From NCBI RefSeq assembly GCF_020329505.1, contig NZ_JAGKJJ010000007.1, forward strand, positions 124,001 to 188,000: DNA of 64,000 nucleotides, read 5' to 3'. The stretch is from Bradyrhizobium semiaridum (GTDB taxonomy: Bacteria; Pseudomonadota; Alphaproteobacteria; Rhizobiales; Xanthobacteraceae). The stretch's first letter is position 1. Each line of letters starts with the position of its first letter. Of this stretch, positions 7,803 to 16,167 are shown piece after piece. The notes under the pieces are model-generated. The model was not told the DNA's origin. It was given only the letters and a program-made list of their open reading frames with translations, and did no database searches. Position numbers and translations under genes: made by a program.

Positions 7803-8354
7803 TCACGAGGGCATCGGAATCCCCAATTCCTTCAGCGCGGCCATCATGCGCTCCGGGGGCTGCATCGGGATCACCATGGCCTTGCCGGATTCCAGGAGGC
7901 TCTTCAGGCTGGAGAGGATCGCCGGCCAGCCGGTGCGGCCGCCGGACAGGATGTCGTCGCTGATCGGACGGTCGTGCGACTGCAGCAGCGTCAGCTTGAC
8001 GCCGTCGCCGGCCGGCTCGATCTCGTAGGTCACAAGCGTCGGCCCGAGTTTTTCCACCAGCTTCGGCCAGTTGACGTTGAAGGTGACGGTCAGCCGCTTC
8101 AGGAGATCGCACTCGATCACCTCGCCGGAGATATGCACTGCGCCATCAGGCGTGCGCACGACGAAGGCGCCGCCGACCTTCAGGTCTACCTCGACGGCGT
8201 TGCCGGAAAAATACTGCCGGCTGAATTCGGCATTGGTGAGCGCCTGCCACACCTTCTGCGGCGTGGAAGCGATGTAGATCGTGTAGACGATCGCCGGCTT
8301 GAACTTCTCGATGTTCATGTCCGCACGCACCCTTCGATAGATTTTCATGGTCAT
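7803..8354 (-). CDS. SRPBCC/AHSA1-family protein, third of a tandem trio
   Basis: 183 residues if started at the ATG at 8354, which overlaps the upstream stop codon as ATGA and suggests translational coupling; an internal ATG at 8318 is also possible. The START-like AHSA1 fold is visible from the N-terminal strand IVYTIYIASTPQKVWQALTN, the segment FSRQYFSGNAVEVDLKVGG and the C-terminal helix GWPAILSSLKSLLESGKAM. Members bind hydrophobic ligands; this one has an extra C-terminal tail (PMQPPERMMAALKELGIPMP). It is the last gene of the arsR operon. Confidence 0.8.
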   Translation of the reverse strand: MTMKIYRRVRADMNIEKFKPAIVYTIYIASTPQKVWQALTNAEFSRQYFSGNAVEVDLKVGGAFVVRTPDGAVHISGEVIECDLLKRLTVTFNVNWPKLVEKLGPTLVTYEIEPAGDGVKLTLLQSHDRPISDDILSGGRTGWPAILSSLKSLLESGKAMVIPMQPPERMMAALKELGIPMPS

Positions 8355-8818
8355 TCCGTGCCGTCGATCCCGAGCGCAGCGAGCGGGATCGCCGCCGCCT
8401 TGCCGGTTTCGAGCAGGCTCTTGAGGCCGGACAGGATCGCCGGCCAGCCCTTGGAGATGCCGTCGAGCAGTTTGCTGCCGGCGCCGAAGCCTTCATGCGT
8501 GACGGTCAGCTTGACGATATTACCGTGCTGCTCGAGCGTGAAGACGACCTTGGTCGCCGGCTCCTTGCGCATCTCCGGATCGGCTTCGTGCTTGAAGGTG
8601 TATGACAGCCGGCGCGGCCGGTCGGCCTCGAGGATCTTTCCGGTGTCGGTGGTCTGCCCGCTCATGACGAGTGCGAGCGGCGAGCCGACCTGCCAATCGG
8701 ATTTCAGCTCGGTGTCGAACCAGTATTGCCGGGTGAACTCGCTTTGGGTCAGTGCGTCCCATAGCTTTTCCGGCGTGGTCTCGATGTAGGTGACGTAGAC
8801 GAATTCGGGCTTCTTCAT
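8351..8818 (-). CDS. SRPBCC/AHSA1-family protein, second of a tandem trio
   Basis: 155 residues from the ATG at 8818, which overlaps the stop of the preceding gene (ATGA). The domain runs from FVYVTYIETTPEKLWDALTQ through FTRQYWFDTELKSDWQVGS to the helix GWPAILSGLKSLLETGKAAA. It is a clear paralogue of the genes on either side, with a different ligand-cavity sequence (TTDTGKILEADRPRRLSYTF). Function is inferred only at family level: a small lipid- or aromatic-binding protein. Translation is probably coupled along the whole operon. Confidence 0.8.
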   Translation of the reverse strand: MKKPEFVYVTYIETTPEKLWDALTQSEFTRQYWFDTELKSDWQVGSPLALVMSGQTTDTGKILEADRPRRLSYTFKHEADPEMRKEPATKVVFTLEQHGNIVKLTVTHEGFGAGSKLLDGISKGWPAILSGLKSLLETGKAAAIPLAALGIDGTE

Positions 8819-9285
8819 CGCACCTGCTCCGTCGCTGTCTCGTCCTCGTACCAGGGCGCGTACAGCACCTTGCCGCATTCGAGATAGCTCTTCAGGCTCG
8901 ACAGGATCAGCGGCCAGCCGAGGCTGATCTTTTCCAGCACCGGGCTGCCGGGCTCGAAGCGGTCGTGGATCATCGTCAGCCTGACCTGGTCCCTCTGGCG
9001 TTCCAACTGAAAAGTGACGCGAGAGGCCTTGCCGTTGTCGGAGCCGTCATGGGCGAGGAACGAATAGGCGAGCCGCCGCGGCGGATCATATTCGAGCACC
9101 TCGCCGGAGACTTCCTTGTCGTGCCGCGGCATCCGCAGCACGAAGGATGAGCCGACCTTCCAGTCCGATTCCACGAAATTGCCGTGCCAGTACTGCTCCG
9201 ACATCTTCGCGTCGGTCAGCGCCGCGAACACCTTCTCCGGAGTCGAGGCGATGTAGATCGTGTAGACGAATTCCGGCTTACTCAT
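8815..9285 (-). CDS. SRPBCC/AHSA1-family protein, first of a tandem trio
   Basis: 156 residues from the ATG at 9285, which has GGAGAAGCG upstream and overlaps the 3' end of arsR by 8 bases. The AHSA1 fold is seen in FVYTIYIASTPEKVFAALTD, MSEQYWHGNFVESDWKVGSS and GWPLILSSLKSYLECGKVLY. ArsR-type regulators followed by an SRPBCC gene are a common bacterial pair; three SRPBCC genes in a row are less usual. A GTG three bases upstream is an alternative start. Confidence 0.8.
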   Translation of the reverse strand: MSKPEFVYTIYIASTPEKVFAALTDAKMSEQYWHGNFVESDWKVGSSFVLRMPRHDKEVSGEVLEYDPPRRLAYSFLAHDGSDNGKASRVTFQLERQRDQVRLTMIHDRFEPGSPVLEKISLGWPLILSSLKSYLECGKVLYAPWYEDETATEQVR

Positions 9286-9592
9286 CACGCTTCTCCAATT
9301 GTCTTTTCAGTTCGCTAAGCGCGGCAAGTTTCCCGCGCTCGAATTTCCTGATCCACCGCTCGCCGATCTGATGGATCGGAACCGGGTTGAGATAGTGCAG
9401 CTTCTCGCGGCCGTGCTTGATCGTGGTGACGAGGTTGGCCTCCTCGAGAATCACAAGGTGCTTGGTGACGGCCTGACGCGTCATGTCGAGACCGTCGCAG
9501 AGCTCGCTGAGCGTCTGCCCGTTCTGGTCATGAAGCCGGTCGAGCAGCGTGCGCCGTGAGGCATCCGCAAGCGCTTTGAAGACTTCATCCAT
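9278..9592 (-). CDS. ArsR-family transcriptional regulator of the SRPBCC operon
   Basis: 104 residues. A winged helix of the ArsR/SmtB type: MDEVFKALADASRRTLLDRL, then the recognition helix region DMTRQAVTKHLVILEEANLV and the wing TTIKHGREKLHYLNPVP. No metal-binding cysteine pair is present, so it belongs to the non-metal group usually paired with SRPBCC proteins. The ATG at 9592 lies about 8 bases from a -10 box, so the message may be leaderless. A palindrome in its own promoter (9607-9622) suggests autorepression. It overlaps the next gene by 8 bases. Confidence 0.88.
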   Translation of the reverse strand: MDEVFKALADASRRTLLDRLHDQNGQTLSELCDGLDMTRQAVTKHLVILEEANLVTTIKHGREKLHYLNPVPIHQIGERWIRKFERGKLAALSELKRQLEKRDE

Positions 9593-9599
9593 GGACCGG

Positions 9600-9629
9600 A
9601 TAATAGGCAACCAAATGGTTGCATGTCAA
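9600..9629 (-). promoter_or_regulatory. arsR promoter with operator palindrome in the spacer
   Basis: On the minus strand TTGACA (9629-9624) and TATTAT (9605-9600) are 18 bases apart. The spacer holds a perfect inverted repeat, GCAACC-ATTT-GGTTGC (9607-9622). A repressor bound there would block RNA polymerase directly. The -10 box ends 7 bases before the ATG codon, so transcription should begin at or very near the start codon. Confidence 0.7.
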
Positions 9630-9655
9630 GAGGCGGCCGCTGAGCCAGCGCCTCT

Positions 9656-9806
9656 GCTTCACCTCTTCCCGCTTGCGGGGAGAGGTCCGATCGCATCGCC
9701 AGATGCGATGCGGGTGAGGAGGAACAGGTCCAACCACCGCGCCAGACTGGCGGAGAGTCTCCCTCATCCCGACCTTCTCCCCGCAAGCGGGAGAAGGAGA
9801 AGTGCA
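9656..9806. repeat. Dispersed intergenic repeat (CCTCTTCCCGCTTGCGGGGA family)
   Basis: An arm CTTCCCGCTTGCGGGGAGAG at the left and its counterpart CTTCTCCCCGCAAGCGGGAG at the right flank about 90 bases containing GATGCGGGTGAGG. The element fills the gap between the arsR promoter and the LysE gene. It is the same class as those at 1240, 35567, 43846 and 61316. Confidence 0.6.
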
Positions 9807-9864
9807 CGGCTTCCATCCACTCCCGCCGCATGCATAATGCCAGGACCAACCGGAAGAGCCCCCA

Positions 9865-10482
9865 ATGTCCCTGCAAGCCTATCTCGCCTTCGTCGCTGCC
9901 TGCATTGCGCTGGCGCTGTTGCCCGGTCCGATCGTCACGATGGTGATCGCCAACGGACTGCGCTACGGCACGCGCGCTGCGATGATCAACGTGCTCGGTG
10001 CGCAGGCGGGGCTGGCGATCGTGATCGGCATCGTCGCGGTCGGCCTGACCTCGCTGATGGCGACCATGGGCTACTGGTTCGACTGGGTGCGCTTTGCCGG
10101 CGCCGCCTATCTGGTCTGGCTCGGCTACAAGTTGATCCGCGCGCCAGTCGAGGGCGTCAGCACGGATGAGCCGCTGGCGCCGCCGCGCGGCGGCTTCTTC
10201 CTTCAGGGCTTTCTGGTGCTGCTGTCGAACCCGAAGGTGCTGGTGTTCTTCGGCGCCTTCATCCCTCAGTTCATGGACATGGACAAGCCGCACTTTCCGC
10301 AGGTCGCGCTGCTCGGCATCACCTTCATGGCGACCGCCGTGCTGACCGACGGCGCCTATGCGCTGGCGGCCGGCCGCGCCCGCAAATTCTTCTCCAAGGA
10401 GCGGACGCGGCTGATGTCGCGCATCTCCGGCGGCTTCATGATCGGCGGCGGCATCTGGCTGGCATTGACCCGGGCACGCTGA
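9865..10482 (+). CDS. LysE-family exporter
   Basis: 205 residues. Five to six membrane helices and the LysE/RhtB signature are visible: LAFVAACIALALLPGPIVTM at the N-terminus, then GTRAAMINVLGAQAGLAIVI, FAGAAYLVWLGYKLIRAP, GFLVLLSNPKVLVFFGAFIP and a final MIGGGIWLAL. Such proteins export amino acids or related small molecules across the inner membrane. The substrate cannot be told. It stands alone, with the aldehyde-oxidase operon ending toward it. Confidence 0.85.
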   Translation: MSLQAYLAFVAACIALALLPGPIVTMVIANGLRYGTRAAMINVLGAQAGLAIVIGIVAVGLTSLMATMGYWFDWVRFAGAAYLVWLGYKLIRAPVEGVSTDEPLAPPRGGFFLQGFLVLLSNPKVLVFFGAFIPQFMDMDKPHFPQVALLGITFMATAVLTDGAYALAAGRARKFFSKERTRLMSRISGGFMIGGGIWLALTRAR

Positions 10483-10527
10483 GGCGTCGCCCGAAGCGGC
10501 GCTATCTCGCCAGCGATCCAAGCCCGT

Positions 10528-11451
10528 TCAGGCGGCGACGCGCTCGACCACGTCGCGCACCAGGCCGGTCAAGAGGTCGAGCTTGTAGCCGGTCATCGGC
10601 AACGGTTTTGCGCCCGATGTCGCGAGCGTGGCGGCCTGCGCGATGGTCTCCGCATCGGCCGGCTTTCCCAGCAGCGCCGCCTCACATGCCGTCAGCCGCA
10701 GCGGCACCGGCGCGATGCCGCCGGCGCAGATGCGAACCTGCTGAAAGCTGCCGCCCGACATCACGGCCCGCACGCAGATTTCGACCAGCGGCCATTCCGC
10801 ATAGGTTCGGCTGATGGCGCGCTTGTAGACCGCGCGTTCGCCGGCGAGCGGGGCAGGGAGCTCGATCCGCTCGATCCGCTCGCCCGGTCCGAGCAGATTG
10901 TCAACGCCGCCGTTGCTGCCGTCACCCAGCAGGTCGGAAATCGACAGTCCGCGGCGGTAGTTCGTCGTGACGCCGGCGTCATAGGCCAGCAGCGCCATCG
11001 CCATCGTCGACGGATGCGGCGCGACGCAAGGGCCGAGATCGAAGGCGACATGATAGAGATGGTTGCCTGTGCGCGCCGGGCAGTCGGAGCCACCTTTCTT
11101 GAGACAGGCGATCTGCGGATTGCGGTAGTACCAGCAGCGCGAGCGCTGGGCGAGATTGCCGCCGACCGTCGCGAGCTGCCGGATTTGCGGCGTCGCGAGG
11201 CCCTGTGCGGCGGCGGTGATGCCGGGATAGGCCTGCGCGATCCGACGGTCGGACGCGATCGCCGCGATCGAGGTCAGCGCCCCGATGCGCACCGAACCGT
11301 CGGTAATCCAGTCGATCCTGCGCATGTCGGGGCCGGCGTCGAGGTCGATGATCGGTCCACACGACACGCCGCTGCGGCGGCGCTCGGAGAGGTCGGTGCC
11401 GGCGGCACGGAATTCGGGCACTGTCGTTGGAGCGGTGGTTGTGGTGCTCAT
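10528..11451 (-). CDS. FAD-binding subunit of a PaoABC-like aldehyde oxidoreductase
   Basis: 307 residues, overlapping the preceding gene by ATGA. The CoxM/XDH-type FAD-binding domain is seen in IRQLATVGGNLAQRSRCWYY and the C-terminal CO-dehydrogenase flavoprotein part (KRAISRTYAEWPLVEICVRA). Four cysteines (C106, C116, C124, C142) in RCWYYRNPQIACLKKGG...CPARTGNHLYH match the insertion that carries an extra 4Fe-4S cluster in E. coli PaoB (YagS). It would pass electrons from the Fe-S domain to FAD. It is the last gene of the tetR-led operon. Confidence 0.85.
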   Translation of the reverse strand: MSTTTTAPTTVPEFRAAGTDLSERRRSGVSCGPIIDLDAGPDMRRIDWITDGSVRIGALTSIAAIASDRRIAQAYPGITAAAQGLATPQIRQLATVGGNLAQRSRCWYYRNPQIACLKKGGSDCPARTGNHLYHVAFDLGPCVAPHPSTMAMALLAYDAGVTTNYRRGLSISDLLGDGSNGGVDNLLGPGERIERIELPAPLAGERAVYKRAISRTYAEWPLVEICVRAVMSGGSFQQVRICAGGIAPVPLRLTACEAALLGKPADAETIAQAATLATSGAKPLPMTGYKLDLLTGLVRDVVERVAA

Positions 11452-14129
11452 GCGGCGGCCCTCCCGTTCAGCGCCGCGAGAATGCGGTCGGGCCTGATCG
11501 GAATCTCCGTAAGTCGCACCCCGATCGCATCGCGGATCGCATTCGCGACCGCGGGCGAGGTCGGCACCGTCGCCACCTCGCCGATGCCGACGCTGTTGCC
11601 GAGCACGTGGTCGAAGCCCGCTTCGTCGAAATGCACATCGATGGCGGGTGTGTCGGCGATGCCTGGGATGCGATAATCCTCCATCCCGCCGGTCAGCACA
11701 TCGCCGCTCCGCGGATCGAGCTCGCGCGCCTCGTAGAGCGCATAGCCGAGGCCCTGGATCACCGCGCCGCAGGCCTGGCTGTGTGCCAGCACCGGCGCCG
11801 CGACCTTGCCGACCGCAAGGCCGGTATGCACGCTCAGCACACGGACATGGCCGAGCCAGGTGTCGACCTCGACCTCGATCACCTGCACCGAGCTCGGCAC
11901 GCCGGCGCCGATCACGATGTTGGAGAAGCGGCGCATCATCCAGCCGAAGATGATGCCGATGAAGCCGACCTCGCGCAGCGGCGAGCGGATACCGGGCGCG
12001 GTGTTCTTGCTGTCCTCGCCGCGGGTCTCCGTCACGGCGATGTCGGGGGCGCGCGCGATCAGCTCGCGCCAAGGCGCATTGGAGCCGGGCGCCGGCTTTC
12101 GCGTCGCCTGTTCGAGGATCGCAGCCTTCAGCTTGCGCACGGCCAGCAGCGTCGGCGGCAGCACCGAAGCGGTGACGCGGCTGCCGCCGGAGCCGGGCCC
12201 TTCGGGCAGCGACGAATCGCCGATCCGCACCTCGATGTCGGCGGGCTCCAGATCGAACTCGCGCGCGACGGCCTCGGCAATCACGCTGCGAGTGCCGGTG
12301 CCGATGTCCTGCGTCGCGGTGCTCGCGACGATGCGGCCGCCCTTGACCGCGACCTCGACCTTCACCTTGGGCTGCCAGAGATAGAGCCAGTAACCGCTCG
12401 CCACGCCGACGCCGCGGCGATAGCGGCCGCTCTGCGCCGAAGGCCGCTTGCGCCAGACCTCGAGCCCGGCGGCCCAGTCGTAGAGCCGCTGGCGGTTGGG
12501 ATCGGGATCCCAGCGCTTGCGCAGCGCGATCGGGTCGACGCCGAGCCGCAACGCAGCCTCGTCGACCGCCTGCTCGAGCGCAAACGCCATCGGCGGGCCG
12601 CCAGGGCCGCGGAAGGGGGCGCCGGGCGGCAAATTGCTGATGACGTCGAAATCCGAGAGATCCTTGGCCTCGGCAGGATAGATCAGCCGCGCCAGGCCTG
12701 CGATCGTCGAACTGATCGCCGCACCCGTATCGGCATGCGCGGTGACGGAGAGCGCCTTCAATGCGCCCTGCTCGGACGGCAGCAGCGCGACCTTCAGCTC
12801 GGCGGCCGGCCGATAGCCGGCGACCGAGAGCTCCTCATGCCGGTCGTAGGCGACGCGCACCGGCGCTTTCGCCTCGCGCGCCAGCTCGATCGCGGCGATG
12901 GACTCCGCGCCGAGGCCTCCCTTCGAGCCGAAGCCGCCGCCGACATGATCGGCGATCACGCGAATCTTGTCGTGATCGAGCTTGAAGCGCTTGGCGATCT
13001 GTTCCTTGAGGTGAAACACCCACTGCGACGAAGCATGCACGGTCAGCCGGTCGCCGTCGAAACGCGCCACCGCGGCGTGCGGTTCGAGGCAGGCGTGCTG
13101 CTGCGTGCCGGTGCGGAACGTCCCTTCCACCAGCAGCCGGCTGTTCGCCTGGCGCGCCTCGTCCACCAAGCTGCGCGCCTTGCTGGCGCGGTGCGCGAAC
13201 ACGGTGGTCGGGCCGCGGACGTTCTGCTTCCAGGGCGCTGGCCCGCCAGCGCCTTCCGAGACATTGCCCGCCCGCTTGCGGCTCGCCTTGTCGAACACGA
13301 CCGGCGCGTCCGCCTTGCGTCCGGCGTCGAGCCCGATCACCGCCGGCAGGCGCGCATAGTCCACTTTGATCGCGGCGAGCGCGGCCAGCGCGCTTCGGCG
13401 GTCCTTCGCCGCGACCGCTGCGATCGGCTGGCCGACATAGCGCACGATATTGTCGTCGCCGAGCAACGACACCGCGGCAACGCCGGGCAGCGCGCGCGCC
13501 GGCGCAAGGTCGAGCGCGCCGATCCGCGCATGTGCTTCGCGCGAACGCAGGATCACGCCCTCGAGTTGGCCGTCATGGTGGATGTCGACGGTGTACTTCG
13601 CCGCGCCGGTCACCTTGTCGCGCGCCTCGATGCGCGGCGCGACGACGTTGTCGCCGTCGAAACGGCCGGCGCAGGCGTCCGCCACCGCGCGATAGATCCC
13701 GTCATAGGCGCCGCAGCGGCAGAGATGGCCCGACAGCGCCGCGCCGATCTCCTCGCGCGACGGCACGGCCGTTCCCCGCGAGGCGCGCCAGGCGTCGCAG
13801 AAGGCAGCGGCTTCGACGATGAAGCCGGGCGTGCAGAAGCCGCATTGCAGCGCGTCATGCGCCATGAACGCCTTCTGCACCGGATGCAGGCCTGCCGCGC
13901 CGATGCCTTCCACCGATGTCACCGACTTGCCGGCGGCGGCGCGGGCCGGCATCAGGCAGCTCGCGACCGGCGCGCCGTCGACCAGCACCGTGCAGGCGCC
14001 GCAGACGCCCGCGCCGCAGACCAGCTTGGTGCCGGTCAGCTTGAGCTGATCGCGCACCACGTCGATCAGCAGTGCGTCGGGATCGTCGGGAAGGACCTCG
14101 ACGCGGCCGTTGATGGTCATCGTGCTCAT
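11448..14129 (-). CDS. Fused 2Fe-2S and molybdopterin-binding subunit of a xanthine dehydrogenase-family enzyme
   Basis: 893 residues. Residues about 1-155 form a two-cluster 2Fe-2S domain (CGAGVCGACTVLVDG; CGFCTPGFIVEAAAFC; GHLCRCGAYDGIYRAV). The rest is the Mo-binding subunit: an alpha/beta-hammerhead start (EARDKVTGAAKYTVDIHHDG), GQPIAAVAAKDRRSALAAL, the Mo-pterin loop HVGGGFGSKGGLGAESIAAI, and a C-terminal catalytic Glu in VGIGEVATVPTSPAVANAI. In PaoABC- or Cox-type enzymes these are separate polypeptides, so this is a fusion. It overlaps tetR upstream and the FAD gene downstream by ATGA at both ends. It would hydroxylate aldehydes or N-heterocycles; no Tat signal is visible. Confidence 0.88.
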   Translation of the reverse strand: MSTMTINGRVEVLPDDPDALLIDVVRDQLKLTGTKLVCGAGVCGACTVLVDGAPVASCLMPARAAAGKSVTSVEGIGAAGLHPVQKAFMAHDALQCGFCTPGFIVEAAAFCDAWRASRGTAVPSREEIGAALSGHLCRCGAYDGIYRAVADACAGRFDGDNVVAPRIEARDKVTGAAKYTVDIHHDGQLEGVILRSREAHARIGALDLAPARALPGVAAVSLLGDDNIVRYVGQPIAAVAAKDRRSALAALAAIKVDYARLPAVIGLDAGRKADAPVVFDKASRKRAGNVSEGAGGPAPWKQNVRGPTTVFAHRASKARSLVDEARQANSRLLVEGTFRTGTQQHACLEPHAAVARFDGDRLTVHASSQWVFHLKEQIAKRFKLDHDKIRVIADHVGGGFGSKGGLGAESIAAIELAREAKAPVRVAYDRHEELSVAGYRPAAELKVALLPSEQGALKALSVTAHADTGAAISSTIAGLARLIYPAEAKDLSDFDVISNLPPGAPFRGPGGPPMAFALEQAVDEAALRLGVDPIALRKRWDPDPNRQRLYDWAAGLEVWRKRPSAQSGRYRRGVGVASGYWLYLWQPKVKVEVAVKGGRIVASTATQDIGTGTRSVIAEAVAREFDLEPADIEVRIGDSSLPEGPGSGGSRVTASVLPPTLLAVRKLKAAILEQATRKPAPGSNAPWRELIARAPDIAVTETRGEDSKNTAPGIRSPLREVGFIGIIFGWMMRRFSNIVIGAGVPSSVQVIEVEVDTWLGHVRVLSVHTGLAVGKVAAPVLAHSQACGAVIQGLGYALYEARELDPRSGDVLTGGMEDYRIPGIADTPAIDVHFDEAGFDHVLGNSVGIGEVATVPTSPAVANAIRDAIGVRLTEIPIRPDRILAALNGRAAA

Positions 14130-14782
14130 GGAGAACCTCCAGCTTTGCTCCGTGACGGTGTCTTCGCCGCTGCCTTGCGGGCGGACGGCTTTCGGTTCGG
14201 CACGGCGCCGGCGCAGAGTGCCCGCACCATCAGCGCCATGTCCTTGAGGAACGCATCGGCCGGCTGCATCGCCGGATGCTGCGACTTCGATCCATGCACC
14301 GCCATCTCGACCAGGCGGGCGAATTCGGCCGGCGACATGCCTTCCGGCAGCGTGAGCTGCAGCCGGCGCGCGGTCCGCGCGACGGTGGCGACCAGGCCTT
14401 CCGCATAAACAGCCGAATATTTCTGGTAGAGGTCGCGCGCCTGCACCAAGTGCTCGGAATACAATTCCTCGATATGCGGCGAGCCGTCGAACGAGGCGAT
14501 GATCGTCCCCATCCGCGCCATCATGCCGGCGACGAGAATGTCGGCAAGCGAGCCGCCCTCTTGCTCCGCCTTCTCGATTGCCGACCGCTCGGCGGCAATC
14601 GCGCTCTCATGCACGCGCTCGATCACGGCGCGAAACAGCGCTTCCCGCGATTCGAAATGATGATAGAGCGCCTGCCGCGTCAGGCCGGCGGCTTCGGCCA
14701 CCTGCTCGATCGAGGAGCGGCGAAAGCCGTGCCGGCGAAACACCAGCATGGTCGCATCCAGAATGCGGGTCTTCGGTCCCAT
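14126..14782 (-). CDS. TetR-family regulator leading the molybdoenzyme operon
   Basis: 218 residues. The N-terminal TetR DNA-binding domain is clear (TRILDATMLVFRRHGFRRSS, IEQVAEAAGLTRQALYHHFE), followed by an all-helical ligand-binding domain and a Lys/Arg/Ser-rich C-terminal tail (SARKAAAKTPSRSK). It is the first gene of the operon and its stop overlaps the start of the fused Fe-S/Mo gene. Half-sites TTTGACA/TGTCAAA at its own start suggest it represses the operon and itself until a ligand binds. Confidence 0.87.
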   Translation of the reverse strand: MGPKTRILDATMLVFRRHGFRRSSIEQVAEAAGLTRQALYHHFESREALFRAVIERVHESAIAAERSAIEKAEQEGGSLADILVAGMMARMGTIIASFDGSPHIEELYSEHLVQARDLYQKYSAVYAEGLVATVARTARRLQLTLPEGMSPAEFARLVEMAVHGSKSQHPAMQPADAFLKDMALMVRALCAGAVPNRKPSARKAAAKTPSRSKAGGSP

Positions 14783-14818
14783 TTGTCGAATTTGACAAAA
14801 TAGCCAAAACTGTCAAAT
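14782..14818. promoter_or_regulatory. Candidate TetR operator
   Basis: Two overlapping inverted repeats: TTTGTC-GAATTT-GACAAA at 14782-14799 and ATTTGACA-N13-TGTCAAAT at 14790-14818. The three TTTGACA-type half-sites begin at the tetR start codon and extend upstream. This AT-rich block stands out in otherwise GC-rich DNA and is the natural binding place for the adjacent TetR protein. Confidence 0.6.
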
Positions 14819-14911
14819 CGCGATTTGGTGAAGGTGTCACGTCACCGTGCCGGCGGATTCCCGGCGGACGCGATGACGGGATGCAGCCTGCGCTGACGCC
14901 GTCGCGTTACG

Positions 14912-15832
14912 TCAATACGTCTTACGGAAGGTCTCGCGGCGCCACACCGCCGGGCTGACGCCCTCCACGGCGGAAAACACCCGCGTGAAGTGGGTCTGAT
15001 TGGCAAAGCCGGCCGCGATGGCGATCTCGGACAGCGGCACGTCACGAACCGCCATCAGCTCCTTGGCCACTTTCAGGCGCTGGCGCAGCAGCCACTGATG
15101 CGGCGGCAGGCCGGTCGAGGCGCGGAAGGCGCGCGAGAAATGGCTGACCGAGAGATCGAACTCGGCCGCGATCTGCTTCAACTGAAGCTTGCCGCCGAGG
15201 TCGGCCTCGAGCCGCTCGCAGGCCTGCTGCGCCTGCCATTTGGCGAGACCGCCGCGCGGCTGTGCCCTTATGCTCCGCAGCCCGCCATAGGTCTGCGCGA
15301 CATGGGCGGTGAGGGCGAGCATCATGTGGTCGACGAACAGCTGGTTGGTCTCCTCCGGCCGGCGCAGCGCTTCGCGCAGGGAGGTGCCGAGATGGCGCAT
15401 CACGCCGTCGTCGTGGCCGATGCCGGCCCGATAGGCGAGTTCATCGACGCGCCGCGCGCCGGCCTGTTTCGCGATGTCGTCGAGCGCCGAGCGCGGCAGG
15501 TAGAAAAAGATCGAGTGGAACGGCTTGTCGATCACGTAGCGCGGATCGCGCTTCAGATCGTACAGATAGGTGGCGCCGCTGCGGATGTCCGACTTGATCA
15601 CGCAGCGGCCGCGCTCCCAGCACTCGCAGTCCGGATAATCGCGAAACTTGAGGCTGACGAGATAGGCGTCGTCGGCAGGCAGCGATCCCGAGAGATCGCG
15701 CACCGGCGCATCGTTGCGGGTCTCGGTGACTGCGAGCTCGGCGCTGCGCAGCGAACGCGTGATGAGCGCGGGCGCATCGGCCAGTTGCAGCGGCTGCCCG
15801 AGCCTCCGTCCATAGACGCCTGCCTGTGCCAT
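14912..15832 (-). CDS. AraC-family regulator
   Basis: 306 residues. The C-terminal third has the two helix-turn-helix motifs of AraC/XylS proteins (LKQIAAEFDLSVSHFSRAFR; LSEIAIAAGFANQTHFTRVF), ending GVSPAVWRRE. The N-terminal two thirds is an effector or dimerisation domain without a recognisable cupin motif. GGAAA precedes the ATG at 15832. It is divergent from a second AraC gene at 16168 with the same overall architecture. Its target is unknown. Confidence 0.85.
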   Translation of the reverse strand: MAQAGVYGRRLGQPLQLADAPALITRSLRSAELAVTETRNDAPVRDLSGSLPADDAYLVSLKFRDYPDCECWERGRCVIKSDIRSGATYLYDLKRDPRYVIDKPFHSIFFYLPRSALDDIAKQAGARRVDELAYRAGIGHDDGVMRHLGTSLREALRRPEETNQLFVDHMMLALTAHVAQTYGGLRSIRAQPRGGLAKWQAQQACERLEADLGGKLQLKQIAAEFDLSVSHFSRAFRASTGLPPHQWLLRQRLKVAKELMAVRDVPLSEIAIAAGFANQTHFTRVFSAVEGVSPAVWRRETFRKTY

Positions 15833-16167
15833 TTGAAAGATTTCCGTGCCTCACGTCCGACCGCCGCACCGTGATCCGTGCCGCGGCGTGATAGCTTATT
15901 GGCAAAATTCGGCAAGATGCAGTCCGCCACCTCGCGCGATGGCGAGAGCTCGCAGCGGAGATCGCGGCAAAGCGATTTCAGAGCAGTTTCAAGGGGCTTG
16001 GCTCGCTCGATCGGAGTGCGCACAGAATGTCGCAGGCCGCGGCCGACAGCGGGATTGGACAAAATGTGGGCGTTTCAGGAAAGACGCCCGCCTTGCGCGG
16101 CGTCTATTGCTCAAGCTGTCAGTTCGCGCCTCATTGGTCGAGAGACCGATCCGCTGGGAGCGAACGC
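15833..16167. other. Intergenic region between divergent AraC genes
   Basis: 335 bases with no convincing gene. It must hold the promoters of both AraC genes. A mildly AT-rich patch near 15890-15915 (TAGCTTATTGGCAAAATTCG) is the most promoter-like part; no repeat long enough to name as an operator was found. Confidence 0.4.

Noticed and set aside
11427..14408. A very long open frame (993 codons) on the plus strand
   Set aside because: It is the shadow of the fused Fe-S/Mo subunit gene on the minus strand; its translation is His/Arg/Ala-rich with no domain, as expected from antisense GC-rich codons.
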